A stretch of DNA of 33,125 nt. It comes from Christensenella sp. UBA1685 (GTDB lineage: Bacteria; Bacillota; Clostridia; Christensenellales; CAG-138). The notes beneath the pieces are model-generated. The model was not told the DNA's origin. It worked only from the letters and a program-made list of their open reading frames with translations, and did not search any database. The translations under genes and the position numbers were made by a program. Shown in pieces: positions 14,906 to 23,341 of the stretch. Position 1 is the first letter of the stretch, and every line of letters starts with the position of its first letter. Location of the stretch: assembly GCA_002320595.1 (NCBI GenBank), contig DCKB01000040.1:1-33125 (forward strand). The letters run 5' to 3'.

Positions 14906-17900
14906 TTATTCTTCGATCTCCGCAAGCTCTTCTTCCGAAACCTTGCGCAATTCCTTTTTGTTCATCATGTCGTAAATGATGGGAACCAAAAAAAGCGTGA
15001 GCGCCGTTGCGTACACAAGGCCACCGATGCATACCACGGCAATGGGCTGCATCATCTCCGTGCCCGTACCGACGCCGAGCGCCATCACAATGAGGCCAAG
15101 GATTGTGGTAATGGATGTCATAAGAATTGGCCGCATGCGCGTAACGCCTGCCTCCACAATCGCCTCCACGCGCTCCGTCCCGGCCAGGCGAAGCTGATTG
15201 ATGTAATCCACAAGCACGATGCCATTGTTCACGATCACGCCCACGAGCATCACGAAGCCGATCATGGCAATGATGCTGATGGTTTCATTGCACAGCAGCA
15301 GCGCAATGAGGCCGCCCGTAAACGCAAGCGGGATGGTAAACATCACGATGAACGGCGATTTCAGGGATTGGAACTGCGCCACCATAATGAAATATACAAG
15401 CAGCACACCGAGCAGGAGCATGAGCGCAAGGTCGCCGAGCGAATCCATAATCCTCTCGTTTTCACCTTCAAATTCATACGTCACACCGTTTGGCAGCGCG
15501 AGGCCCGCAAGCGCCTTTTCCGCAGCCGCAGTCACAAGCGTCACGTTGTGTCCGGACGCAATCCCGGCGCTCACGGTCAGATAGCGGCGCTGATTAACGC
15601 GTGAAATGGCGCTGAGCGTTTCACTCTCGGTGATCGTGCAAAGCTCAGCCAGAGCGACGGTCTCCTCCTCGCCATCCTTCCCGGAAACGGTAAAGGTATG
15701 GCTTTTAATATACTCCGGCGTAAGCGCTTCTGTCCCGTCCGTCGTTACAGCAATTTCGTATGTATAATCGTCCACCGTAACCGCAGTCGAGCTTACCTCG
15801 GTTTTAAGCGCCGCGGCGATCTCCATATAGATCTGCGCGGTGGTCAGCCCCTTTTCCATCGCCGTGTTTTTATCCACCGTGAATTTAATGACGGGCGAGG
15901 GATCTTCAATGCCGTTTGCGACTTCCGTGGTCCCCTCCACCGCAGCAAGGCGCTGTGCAATGGCGTTTGCCCCCTCCTGCAGCGCCTCAAGCTCATTGCC
16001 ATACACATGGATGGTCACTCCGGACCCGCTTAGGGCGGACATCGCGTTCATCATGGAAGCGGAGCCCTCCGCCGCAACTTCGTATGGGAGGCCCTTTGCC
16101 TTTTCATTGATGGCTGCCGCAACCTCGTTGCCCGTAAGGGGGCCGTCCTCCCGCACCGTAACGTAAATCGTCACTGCATCCTGCTGTGTTGCAGTGTTCA
16201 TCAGGCCGCCGGAGGAAAGCATTGCTCCCACGGTCTCCACCCCTTCGATCCCGGAGATCATCGCAACCGTTTCATCCGCCGCCGCTTTCGTTTCCGCAAG
16301 TTCGGAGCCTTCCGGCATCGTCAGGTTCACGGTGATTTGCGGCATATCCATTTCCGGCATGAAAATGAAGCCTTTCTGCACGGTAAGGAAGATGCTCGCT
16401 GCAAACAGAAGCACACATGCGATGAGCACGGGCGCCTTGTGCCTGAGCGCGCCGCGCAGCAGGGTTTGGTAGCTCTGCAGGAACCGGTCAAAACCCTTCT
16501 GCGGCTTCGGCGCCGCGTTTTTGAGCATCCCTGCGGACATTGCAGGCACCAGAGTAAGCGCAACGATGAGGCTTGCGAGCAAGGAATAGGTGATCGTCAG
16601 CGCCATATCGGTGAAGAGCTGGCGCGTGAGTCCTTCCACAAACACGATCGGCAGAAACACGCATACGGTCGTAAGCGTGGAGGAAGTGATTGCCGCCGCC
16701 ACCTGCTTTGCGCCGGATACGGCAGCCTGCACCGCAGATACCCCCTTGCTGCGGAGCCTGTAAATGTTTTCGATGACGACGACCGAATTGTCCACCAGCA
16801 TGCCAACGGCGACTGCAAGCCCGGAAAGCGAGATCATGTTCAGCGTCACGCCCGAAAAATACATCAGCACAAATGCAAACACCACGCTGATTGGGATTGA
16901 GCAGAGCGTGATAAACGTGGGGCGCAGATCCTTCAGGAACAGGAACAGGATCACGATGGCGAACACCGCGCCCCACAGCAGGCTCGAAAGGATCGAGTCC
17001 GTAATCATATAGATATAATCGCCCTGATCCATCAGCGGCACGAAGTTCAGCCCGTCGTATTTTTGTGAGAGCATCTCGAACTCTGTGCGGATGTTGCCTG
17101 AAACTTCCGCCGTAGCATAGGTGGATTGCTTCTGGAAGGTAAGCATCACGCCGTCGCTGCCGTTTATGCGGCTGTAAACAGAGGCCGCATTGTCCGTCAC
17201 GAACACATCCGCAACGTCCCGAAGATAAACGGGCTCCATCCCTTCCATGCCTGTGTCGAACAGCAGCAGGTCTTCCAATTCCTTCAGGGTGGTGATCTCG
17301 TCGCCTACGCTCACAAGCCAACTTATGCCGTCCTCCTCCACATAGCCCGCAGGCATGGCAAAGTTTTGTGCCTGAAGGATGTTCGCCACCATATCCATGG
17401 TAACGATGTTTTGCAGGTCCGCTTGCTTTATGGCCTCTGCACGCGCGTCTTCCAACTGTGCTATGCCATCTTCTACCTGTTCAAGCGCGCTTGTGAGCTC
17501 CTTTTCGCCGCTCTTGATCTTTGAAGCGGCGCTGTTAAGCTGTTTTTCCGCCTTTTCTTTTTCTGTTTGCAGCGTTTCAAACGCTTCTTCAACCTGAATT
17601 TTGCCGCTGTTGAGTTCACCCATGGCGCTTTGCAGGGCGGAGATCCCTTCCTCCACCTGTGCAAGGCCATCCTTGAGTTGCGCTGCGGCCGCAGGGATAT
17701 CCGCGCGGGTCAGCTCCATTCCGGCAAGCGTTTCATCGATTTTCGCAAGGCCCGCATCCACCTCGCCCAGCGCGGCCTGTGCCTCTGAATAAGCGGCTGC
17801 GGCATCCGCACGGGTCAGCCCCTGGGCGGAAAGCGCGAAGTCCACCTGCGCAAGCGCCGCTTTCGCTTGCACATATTCCGGGGCGGCGGAAAGCGCGGCA

Positions 17901-18949
17901 AGCTTCTGCTGCCTTTCCTCTTCGCTCAGCGCTGTGTCATTGCGGACGGCCTCCATCTCCGCTTCATACTGTGCCTCAATCGGGCCGTATGCGCCGATGG
18001 CCTGTACCGCGCCTGCAAGCGCATTTACCGTTTCCGTGAGCGCGGGCTTCGCAGCCTCCAGTTTGCCAATTGTGTGCTCCAGCTCCGCAAGCTGCTTTTG
18101 CTGCGCCTCCAGCATGGAGCGCGTGCCGGTGAGCTCTGAAAGTTGACCGCTCAGCATCGTGGCCGCCTCCGCAAGCTCGCCCTGCTTGGCGAGCAGTTCC
18201 TGTTTCGCGGCTTCGGTTTGCAGTTCAAGCGCGCGCCGCCCGCTGCTTACCTCCTTTTTGCCGTCCGCAAGCCGCGCCTGGCCTTCCTCAATTTCGGCCA
18301 AAGCGTTATCAAGTTCCTCCTCTGGCTCCTCAAACTCCGCGTTAATCAACGAAAACAGCTTCTCATTCAGCGCGCTGATTTTTTCCTCGCTGATCACAAC
18401 GTTTAAATTTTCTTCAATTATGCCGCTCGTTGAAATGCTTGCAACGCCCGCCGTTCCCTCAAGCTCCGGGAGAAGCGTATCCTCCACAAAGTCCGAAAGC
18501 GCCACCGTATCCATCCCCTCCATGGAGACCGCCGAAACCATGACCGGCAGCATGTTGGGATTTATTTTCAGCAAATAGGGCGTGCCGACCGTCTCGTCCC
18601 AAGCCCCCTCAAGCTGGCTGATTTTCTGCAGGATATCCACCGTAACGGTATCCATATTCACATCCTCGGTGAATTCCAGCATGACAAGCGAATAATTCTC
18701 CGATGAGCTTGATGAAACCTCCTCGATGTTTTCAAGCGTCGCCATTGCCTGCTCCATCGGTTTTGTAATGGACATTTCCACTTTCTCGGGCGTTGCGCCG
18801 GGGTAGGCGGTCATTATGATGACATAGGGAAAGTCCATGTTCGGAAGCAGGTCCGGCGTCATCCGTGTAAAGGCGACGGCTCCGAGCACAAGCACCGCGA
18901 TTACGGCTACAAATATGGTAAGGGGTTTTTTTACGCTGAATTTTGACAT
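14906..18949 (-). CDS. RND-family efflux transporter with large coiled-coil insertion
   Basis: This 1347-residue inner-membrane protein is an AcrB/SwrC-type (HAE1) proton-driven exporter. It begins MSKFSVKKPLTIFVAVIAVL (in two parts), typical of the family, with PDLLPNMDFPYVIIMTAYPGA in the first outer loop. The second half of each repeat carries the usual bundles of six helices; the intramembrane segment AVGMLVDNSVVVIENIYRL holds the conserved Asp pair region. The first outer domain is expanded by about 300 residues (roughly 205-510) of heptad-like coiled coil with repeated LxxGxxxL units such as LNSGKIQVEEAF. Ordinary AcrB is about 1050 residues. It follows a TetR gene by 26 bases, in the same operon. 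No membrane-fusion or outer-membrane gene is near. Substrate is unknown. Confidence 0.92.
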   Translation of the reverse strand: MSKFSVKKPLTIFVAVIAVLVLGAVAFTRMTPDLLPNMDFPYVIIMTAYPGATPEKVEMSITKPMEQAMATLENIEEVSSSSSENYSLVMLEFTEDVNMDTVTVDILQKISQLEGAWDETVGTPYLLKINPNMLPVMVSAVSMEGMDTVALSDFVEDTLLPELEGTAGVASISTSGIIEENLNVVISEEKISALNEKLFSLINAEFEEPEEELDNALAEIEEGQARLADGKKEVSSGRRALELQTEAAKQELLAKQGELAEAATMLSGQLSELTGTRSMLEAQQKQLAELEHTIGKLEAAKPALTETVNALAGAVQAIGAYGPIEAQYEAEMEAVRNDTALSEEERQQKLAALSAAPEYVQAKAALAQVDFALSAQGLTRADAAAAYSEAQAALGEVDAGLAKIDETLAGMELTRADIPAAAAQLKDGLAQVEEGISALQSAMGELNSGKIQVEEAFETLQTEKEKAEKQLNSAASKIKSGEKELTSALEQVEDGIAQLEDARAEAIKQADLQNIVTMDMVANILQAQNFAMPAGYVEEDGISWLVSVGDEITTLKELEDLLLFDTGMEGMEPVYLRDVADVFVTDNAASVYSRINGSDGVMLTFQKQSTYATAEVSGNIRTEFEMLSQKYDGLNFVPLMDQGDYIYMITDSILSSLLWGAVFAIVILFLFLKDLRPTFITLCSIPISVVFAFVLMYFSGVTLNMISLSGLAVAVGMLVDNSVVVIENIYRLRSKGVSAVQAAVSGAKQVAAAITSSTLTTVCVFLPIVFVEGLTRQLFTDMALTITYSLLASLIVALTLVPAMSAGMLKNAAPKPQKGFDRFLQSYQTLLRGALRHKAPVLIACVLLFAASIFLTVQKGFIFMPEMDMPQITVNLTMPEGSELAETKAAADETVAMISGIEGVETVGAMLSSGGLMNTATQQDAVTIYVTVREDGPLTGNEVAAAINEKAKGLPYEVAAEGSASMMNAMSALSGSGVTIHVYGNELEALQEGANAIAQRLAAVEGTTEVANGIEDPSPVIKFTVDKNTAMEKGLTTAQIYMEIAAALKTEVSSTAVTVDDYTYEIAVTTDGTEALTPEYIKSHTFTVSGKDGEEETVALAELCTITESETLSAISRVNQRRYLTVSAGIASGHNVTLVTAAAEKALAGLALPNGVTYEFEGENERIMDSLGDLALMLLLGVLLVYFIMVAQFQSLKSPFIVMFTIPLAFTGGLIALLLCNETISIIAMIGFVMLVGVIVNNGIVLVDYINQLRLAGTERVEAIVEAGVTRMRPILMTSITTILGLIVMALGVGTGTEMMQPIAVVCIGGLVYATALTLFLVPIIYDMMNKKELRKVSEEELAEIEE

Positions 18950-18975
18950 TACGCTTTTTTCTCCCAGCCAAAAAC

Positions 18976-19593
18976 TTATTGATTTTCCGGCAAAACAGCG
19001 CCGTGCTCAATCATCTCAAGCTCCCGGTCAAACTCCGTGAGGTATGCCTCCCGGTTTTGCGGATCTGTAAAAATGCGCGCAATGGTGTTGCGTGCAAGCA
19101 CCACCAACATGTTGAGCAGGAGGGAAACCGCCGCGTCCGACCCATCCCGGAAGTGTTCCCTGTCAATATAGGGCAGTCCGGAGGTCACAAGCGCGCGTTC
19201 GGTATCCATCATCTGCTCAAAGGAAAAGCGCCGGTTCATCCGCATGCAGGAAAACAGGTTCCTGCAAAGCGCCTCCCGCCCTTCCTCCATGCTGAAAGCC
19301 ACGGTGCAGGCAACCGCCCTGCGTGCCGCGGCAAAAACATCCAGGCTTCCCATGCGGAACATTTCATCAAGCATGCGTTCCATCATGCGGCAATAATCGC
19401 CCATCAGGTATTCGATCAGATCGTCCTTGTCGGCAAAGTAATCGTAAAAGCTGCCGCGCGGGATCCCCGCTTCCTTTATGATCCGATTGATGGAAAGCGC
19501 ATCATACGGCACACGGGAAAGTTCATCCCTTGCTGCCGCAATAATCCGCTGTTTCTTTTCCTCCGGCAGGTTGAGAAACCGCTCGCTCGCCAT
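18976..19593 (-). CDS. TetR-family transcriptional regulator
   Basis: The 205-residue protein has an N-terminal TetR helix-turn-helix (about residues 12-58): KQRIIAAARDELSRVPYDA, INRIIKEAGIPRGSFYDYF and ADKDDLIEYLM. The C-terminal 140 residues are helical and should hold the ligand pocket. GGAGG (19600-19604) six bases before the ATG sets the start. It is the first gene of an operon with the RND exporter, and two palindromes with a shared GACAnnnTGTC core lie between promoter and start. This is the classical layout of a repressor that controls itself and a pump and is released by a pump substrate; that is inference from the layout. Confidence 0.93.
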   Translation of the reverse strand: MASERFLNLPEEKKQRIIAAARDELSRVPYDALSINRIIKEAGIPRGSFYDYFADKDDLIEYLMGDYCRMMERMLDEMFRMGSLDVFAAARRAVACTVAFSMEEGREALCRNLFSCMRMNRRFSFEQMMDTERALVTSGLPYIDREHFRDGSDAAVSLLLNMLVVLARNTIARIFTDPQNREAYLTEFDRELEMIEHGAVLPENQ

Positions 19594-19610
19594 GTCTTAC
19601 CTCCAAGGAT

Positions 19611-19625
19611 ATGACACCCTGTCAT
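19611..19625. promoter_or_regulatory. Putative TetR operator, proximal
   Basis: ATGACA and TGTCAT flank CCC as a perfect 15-base palindrome, 18 bases before the regulator start. It shares the GACAnnnTGTC core with the distal site; centres are 33 bases apart, about three helical turns. Confidence 0.75.
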
Positions 19626-19642
19626 CTTAAATGTTTAAAACG

Positions 19643-19659
19643 GCCGACACACTGTCGGC
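19643..19659. promoter_or_regulatory. Putative TetR operator, distal
   Basis: GCCGACA and TGTCGGC flank CAC as a perfect 17-base palindrome that falls immediately downstream of the expected start of transcription near 19666, where a bound repressor would block the polymerase. Confidence 0.78.
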
Positions 19660-19672
19660 TGCAATGGATGAA

Positions 19673-19701
19673 ATTATAAGGCACGCTGCACCCTCTGTCA
19701 A
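19673..19701 (-). promoter_or_regulatory. Consensus promoter of the tetR-RND operon
   Basis: On the minus strand a perfect TTGACA (19696-19701) and perfect TATAAT (19673-19678) are spaced by 17 bases. A promoter this strong fits an operon kept off by a tight repressor. Confidence 0.9.
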
Positions 19702-19809
19702 CGCACGGCACAGTTATTTCACATTTCCTAATTATGGCTTATGTGCGCTCCGCCCCCGGTGAAAAAGAAGCTTCTGCCGCAGCCAGCCGAAGCCCACATT
19801 CAGCATTGC

Positions 19810-19845
19810 AACGGGGCTGCCCTTTTTGTTTTGGGCAGCCCCGTT
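19810..19845 (-). terminator. Hairpin after the SH3-domain gene
   Basis: AACGGGGCTGCCC and GGGCAGCCCCGTT form a perfect 13-base-pair stem with a ten-base loop of T and G. It lies 24 bases past the stop of the SH3 gene. It lacks a T-run on the minus strand, so it is an atypical terminator. Confidence 0.65.
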
Positions 19846-19869
19846 TCAGGTCTGTTCGTTCTGTTTTGC

Positions 19870-21615
19870 TCAGTTCCAGCTGTCCCAGCTGTTGCCAACC
19901 GATACGCTGTGCAGGGAATTAAAGAAACGCGTCGCGTCGGTGCGGGTAAAGGAATACGGCACACGGGCGTAGAACAGCTCACCGCCGTACCACCAATAGG
20001 CCTCGCTGTACCCAAGCGAGTGGTGCTCGGAAAAATAATACGTGGTGCCGCTTGAAGTAAAGCGGTTCCAATAGCCGTAATTATCCGGGCATACGTACGA
20101 GTTGCGGTACCAGATGAAAGTCGCCTTATCAGAATTCGTCTGGCTGCGGAACGTCACGTTCATCGTCTGCGAGCCGCTGAAGGAAAAATCATCCGTCCTG
20201 AACTCATATCCGCGCGGCGGCTTGGTGACGTAGATGGTCTTAAGGTTTTTAAACCCATAAGAGGAGCTGTTGCGGTTCTCCTGCACGAAAGAAACGAGCG
20301 TGGAATCCGCCTCATCCAGCACAGCCTGCCACCAATTGTTTCCTCCGTTGTTGCCGCCGTTCCAGCTGTTGTCGCTGCTTGCGCTCTGCAGCAGCAGGTA
20401 ACGGCTTTGTACATATAGCGCCTGCCCGTTGAGGTTGATAAGCGCCCAACCGTCCGAAGCGGCTACAACCTGCACCAGAAGGCCCTTGAGCAGCGTGCCG
20501 GCGCTTGCGTAATTGGTGCCGGGGCCGCGGTAAGCAATCACGTTCTGCGTGGTGGTATAATACCCGGTAACCGTCACGCCGGGGTTCGGCACAACACCGG
20601 AAGCAGTTGTGACATAATATGTGGGGATATAGGCTACTGTCTTATCCCATGTGATCATCGTCCAGGTGCCGACCGTACCGAGGCACTCAATGCGCGTCCC
20701 CTTGGCAAGCGTGCCGGCCTTGGCATAATTTGTGCCGGGGCCATAATAGGCTGTAACGGCTGCAGAGGTCACATTGTAAACGGTTACGGAGCCTCCGCCG
20801 TTTGTGCCGGAGCCTGACCCTTGCTTAAGGTACTTGAAGAACGCATAGCACTGCGTACCCTTCCAGTTCACCTTTGCCCAGTTGCCGGTGACGGAAATCA
20901 GCGTAACGCTTTCTCCCTTTTCCAACCAGCCGATGCGGTCGTAATTGGTGCCAGGGCCTTTGCGCAGATTCAAGGACGTAGTGGCATAATAGCGGCTTCC
21001 ATCGACGATGCCGGAACCACCGGAGTTCCCGCTGCTGCCGGAGGTGGGCGCCAAGTACTTGAAGAATGCGTAGCACTGCGTACCCTTCCAGTTCACCTTT
21101 GCCCAGTTGCCGCTGACGGAAATCAGCGTAACCGTTTCGCCCTTTTCAAGCCAGCCGATGCGCGCATAGCTCGTGCCCGGGCCTTTGCGCAGGTTCAAAG
21201 ATGTGGTAGCATAATATTGATCCCGATTCGAGCTGCCCGAGCTGCCGCCCGAAATTCCACTTCCGCCGCTGCTTTCAAGGTAAACGCCCTTTCCGATCAG
21301 GGAAGCGTCCACATTGATGACGGAACGCAGATACGCGGTTGAAACATAGCCATATGTTCCATTGCCAAGGCTGATCTCTGTCCAGTTTCCGCTTGTACCC
21401 GTGCGGATAGCGACCGCGCCCGCCTGCATCCAGCCGATGCGCGCATAGCTCGTGCCCGGGCCTTTGCGGATGTTAACCGCTTCCGTCGCCTGCACATATC
21501 CGGCAGCGACCGACGTAGTATACGGCGCGGTCGCAGCGAACGCCGGCGCGGAGATTCCAAGCAGCGTAACTGCCACAAGCAACACTGCAAGGATTGTTTT
21601 TGCATTGCGTTTCAT
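19870..21615 (-). CDS. Secreted protein with five bacterial SH3 repeats
   Basis: The 581-residue protein starts MKRNAKTILAVLLVAVTLLG and has a cleavable signal peptide ending near APAFA. Five bacterial SH3 (SH3b) repeats follow, each with a VNIRKGPGTSYARIG-like turn: about residues 32-95, 115-175, 190-250, 265-330 and 340-400. Repeats two and three are near copies. The last ~140 residues form a distinct domain rich in Trp, Tyr and Ser that I do not recognise. SH3b repeats usually bind cell-wall peptides, so it probably sits in the wall. The start is at 21615; AAGGAGG at 21628-21634 is 12 bases away, rather far. No catalytic domain is visible. Confidence 0.88.
   Translation of the reverse strand: MKRNAKTILAVLLVAVTLLGISAPAFAATAPYTTSVAAGYVQATEAVNIRKGPGTSYARIGWMQAGAVAIRTGTSGNWTEISLGNGTYGYVSTAYLRSVINVDASLIGKGVYLESSGGSGISGGSSGSSNRDQYYATTSLNLRKGPGTSYARIGWLEKGETVTLISVSGNWAKVNWKGTQCYAFFKYLAPTSGSSGNSGGSGIVDGSRYYATTSLNLRKGPGTNYDRIGWLEKGESVTLISVTGNWAKVNWKGTQCYAFFKYLKQGSGSGTNGGGSVTVYNVTSAAVTAYYGPGTNYAKAGTLAKGTRIECLGTVGTWTMITWDKTVAYIPTYYVTTASGVVPNPGVTVTGYYTTTQNVIAYRGPGTNYASAGTLLKGLLVQVVAASDGWALINLNGQALYVQSRYLLLQSASSDNSWNGGNNGGNNWWQAVLDEADSTLVSFVQENRNSSSYGFKNLKTIYVTKPPRGYEFRTDDFSFSGSQTMNVTFRSQTNSDKATFIWYRNSYVCPDNYGYWNRFTSSGTTYYFSEHHSLGYSEAYWWYGGELFYARVPYSFTRTDATRFFNSLHSVSVGNSWDSWN
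20830..21216 (-). repeat. Tandem 225-base duplication within the SH3 gene
   Basis: Bases 20830-20991 and 21055-21216 are copies offset by 225 bases (75 codons), with about 20 mismatches in 162 by hand alignment. A further stretch of about 38 bases in the second copy (ending near 21185) is repeated identically in the first SH3 domain near 21436-21475. This points to recent domain duplication or conversion. Confidence 0.85.
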
Positions 21616-21686
21616 AGGGATGACATACCTCCTTAAAAATGATTTGTCCATTCCATCGTGTTTTGTTTCCGCCGTGCTACACCCAT

Positions 21687-21695
21687 AGTATACCA
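21687..21695 (-). promoter_or_regulatory. Extended -10 upstream of the SH3 gene
   Basis: The minus strand reads TGGTATACT, an extended -10 with TATACT at 21687-21692. The -35 at the right distance is poor. It lies about 70 bases before the start codon. Confidence 0.45.
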
Positions 21696-21827
21696 TTTCA
21701 GGCAAGCACCGGGAACGCCCGGATTGTTAAGTTTCCAAGAACAATGCCGTTTTCCACGCTTTGGAACTTGTGTTTTCAGTTTGTGCCGCACGCAGGCGGT
21801 TTATTCGGCGCATCACGCATCCGGGCC

Positions 21828-23120
21828 TCACATCCTGTTCACAATGCCCGCAAACAGCATTCCGCCCTCAGCACTGATGTAATACAGGAACGGCCTGTCA
21901 AGGATCATGTCCGCGCGGCCGGTGGGCATGGGCGAACCCGCGTACTCAATCCGCGTATATGCCGCAGCTTCCACGCCATCCTCGTTCACGCTGATGCGCG
22001 CCTGCTGACGCACGCCGTCCACCCAAAGCGGCATTTCGCTTTCCGCGTTCAGCAGCGCGGAAAAATCCGCCTGTTGTGGATCGAACGCCGCCGTGACGCC
22101 CATCGCGCGCAGCGCTGCGGCGAGGTCTGTATCGGCAGCATAGTCAAATTTAGGAATTTGCCACACTACTTCGCCCACGCCTCCTTCGCAGTCTCCGGAA
22201 ACGATTGCAGCAAGCGCGGCTTCGTCCGCAAGCAGGTCATAAGGCGTGCAGCCCTCGTCCGGCAGGATAAATGTCATCACGCCATGTTTGAGTTGAAGTG
22301 ATGAGACCGTCGCCCCCACGCTGCCGTTTTCATAGCGGGAGAACCCATGAATCCCGTAGGGTGCATTCAGAAAATCGCACTCGGTTTCACTGCCGTCCGC
22401 ATTGTGGAACGTGTCAGCCTCCGTTTTTTCAGCATTGAAGCGGTCGAGCCATTCATCTTTGTAATATACGGTATTGAGGAGCATCAGCGCGGTTTGGGGA
22501 TCCATCTGAAATGCCTCCGCATCTCCAAGGTTCCCGTTTGTGTGCTCCCGCACCCATGCGGCAAGCTGCTTGGCGGCGGATGCCGCAGCAAAGTCCGCCC
22601 GCCACAGCTCCATGCCATACCTGTCCGCGAACGCCTTGGCGGCCTCTGCGTCAATCGCCGCTGCAAACGCGTCCGCAAGCCAAAGAGATCCCGCTGCCTG
22701 CAGCCTGCCCATCGAATCGTCGATGTTCATGTTATGCAGGAGTTTTTCTGTTTCGGCTCCGATCATGGCTTCTTCCATGCCGAGCACCTGCAGAAGTTCA
22801 TCCCGTGTTTTTCCTTCCGCCGTGCCCGCCAGTGCCGCCGTGGCAAAATACAGGCTTACCGGGGAAATGATCTCATTTTCCGTCCCCTCCTGGCCAAGCC
22901 CTTCCCTTGCAGCACGCGTACAGAATGCCTTGAGCGCGTCCCGGTAGCCTTCTGAAAGCTTTTCCCGTTCTCCAACGGAGCTCCCGTCCTTCTTCATGCC
23001 GCGCACAGCGGCTGCCTTTGGAGCCGCAATGCGTGCCGCACCATCCGTTTCAGGGCCCGCTGCGCAGCCAAAGAGCAGCGCCGCTGTAAGCAGCAGGGGC
23101 AACAATCGCAGGCGTTTCAT
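21828..23120 (-). CDS. Serpin-family lipoprotein
   Basis: The 430-residue protein belongs to the serine protease inhibitor (serpin) superfamily. It opens with a lipoprotein signal (LLLTAALLFGC, lipid Cys19), so it should be anchored outside. The fold is marked by ISPVSLYFATAALAGTAEG near residue 86, LMLLNTVYYKDEWLDRF near 214, the NEDGVEAAAYT hinge of the reactive-centre loop near 363, and DRPFLYYISAEGGMLFAGIVN at the end (in two parts). The hinge has the small residues needed to insert as an inhibitory serpin, though Val and Tyr replace the usual Thr and Ala. The loop is a few residues longer than in antitrypsin; I cannot assign P1. Target protease is unknown. GGGAGG precedes the ATG. Confidence 0.93.
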   Translation of the reverse strand: MKRLRLLPLLLTAALLFGCAAGPETDGAARIAAPKAAAVRGMKKDGSSVGEREKLSEGYRDALKAFCTRAAREGLGQEGTENEIISPVSLYFATAALAGTAEGKTRDELLQVLGMEEAMIGAETEKLLHNMNIDDSMGRLQAAGSLWLADAFAAAIDAEAAKAFADRYGMELWRADFAAASAAKQLAAWVREHTNGNLGDAEAFQMDPQTALMLLNTVYYKDEWLDRFNAEKTEADTFHNADGSETECDFLNAPYGIHGFSRYENGSVGATVSSLQLKHGVMTFILPDEGCTPYDLLADEAALAAIVSGDCEGGVGEVVWQIPKFDYAADTDLAAALRAMGVTAAFDPQQADFSALLNAESEMPLWVDGVRQQARISVNEDGVEAAAYTRIEYAGSPMPTGRADMILDRPFLYYISAEGGMLFAGIVNRM

Positions 23121-23149
23121 CTTTCATCCTCCCTTCGGTACTTTTACTC

Positions 23150-23178
23150 CTTATAGTATGACGTTCCCAGTGCTCCAA
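23150..23178 (-). promoter_or_regulatory. Candidate serpin promoter
   Basis: On the minus strand TTGGAG (23173-23178) and TATAAG (23150-23155) are spaced by 17 bases, 30 bases before the ATG. The -10 is good, the -35 partial. Confidence 0.5.
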
Positions 23179-23341
23179 AGGTTGCAAACTTTTCCTTTGA
23201 TGCCGGATTTCAGGAAAACCGTATCTGCTTTTGTCAGCCAATGGATTTTAATCAAATCCTAATCGGGCGTTGATAAAAACTTGAACTTGAGCTGCTATGC
23301 TATTCCTGTAACCGGTCCATGCCGGAAGAAAGGAGCATGCT

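Noticed and set aside
19734..20055. Small plus-strand frames near the tetR-SH3 gap
   Set aside because: They run into the antisense strand of the SH3 gene and cross the hairpin at 19810-19845.
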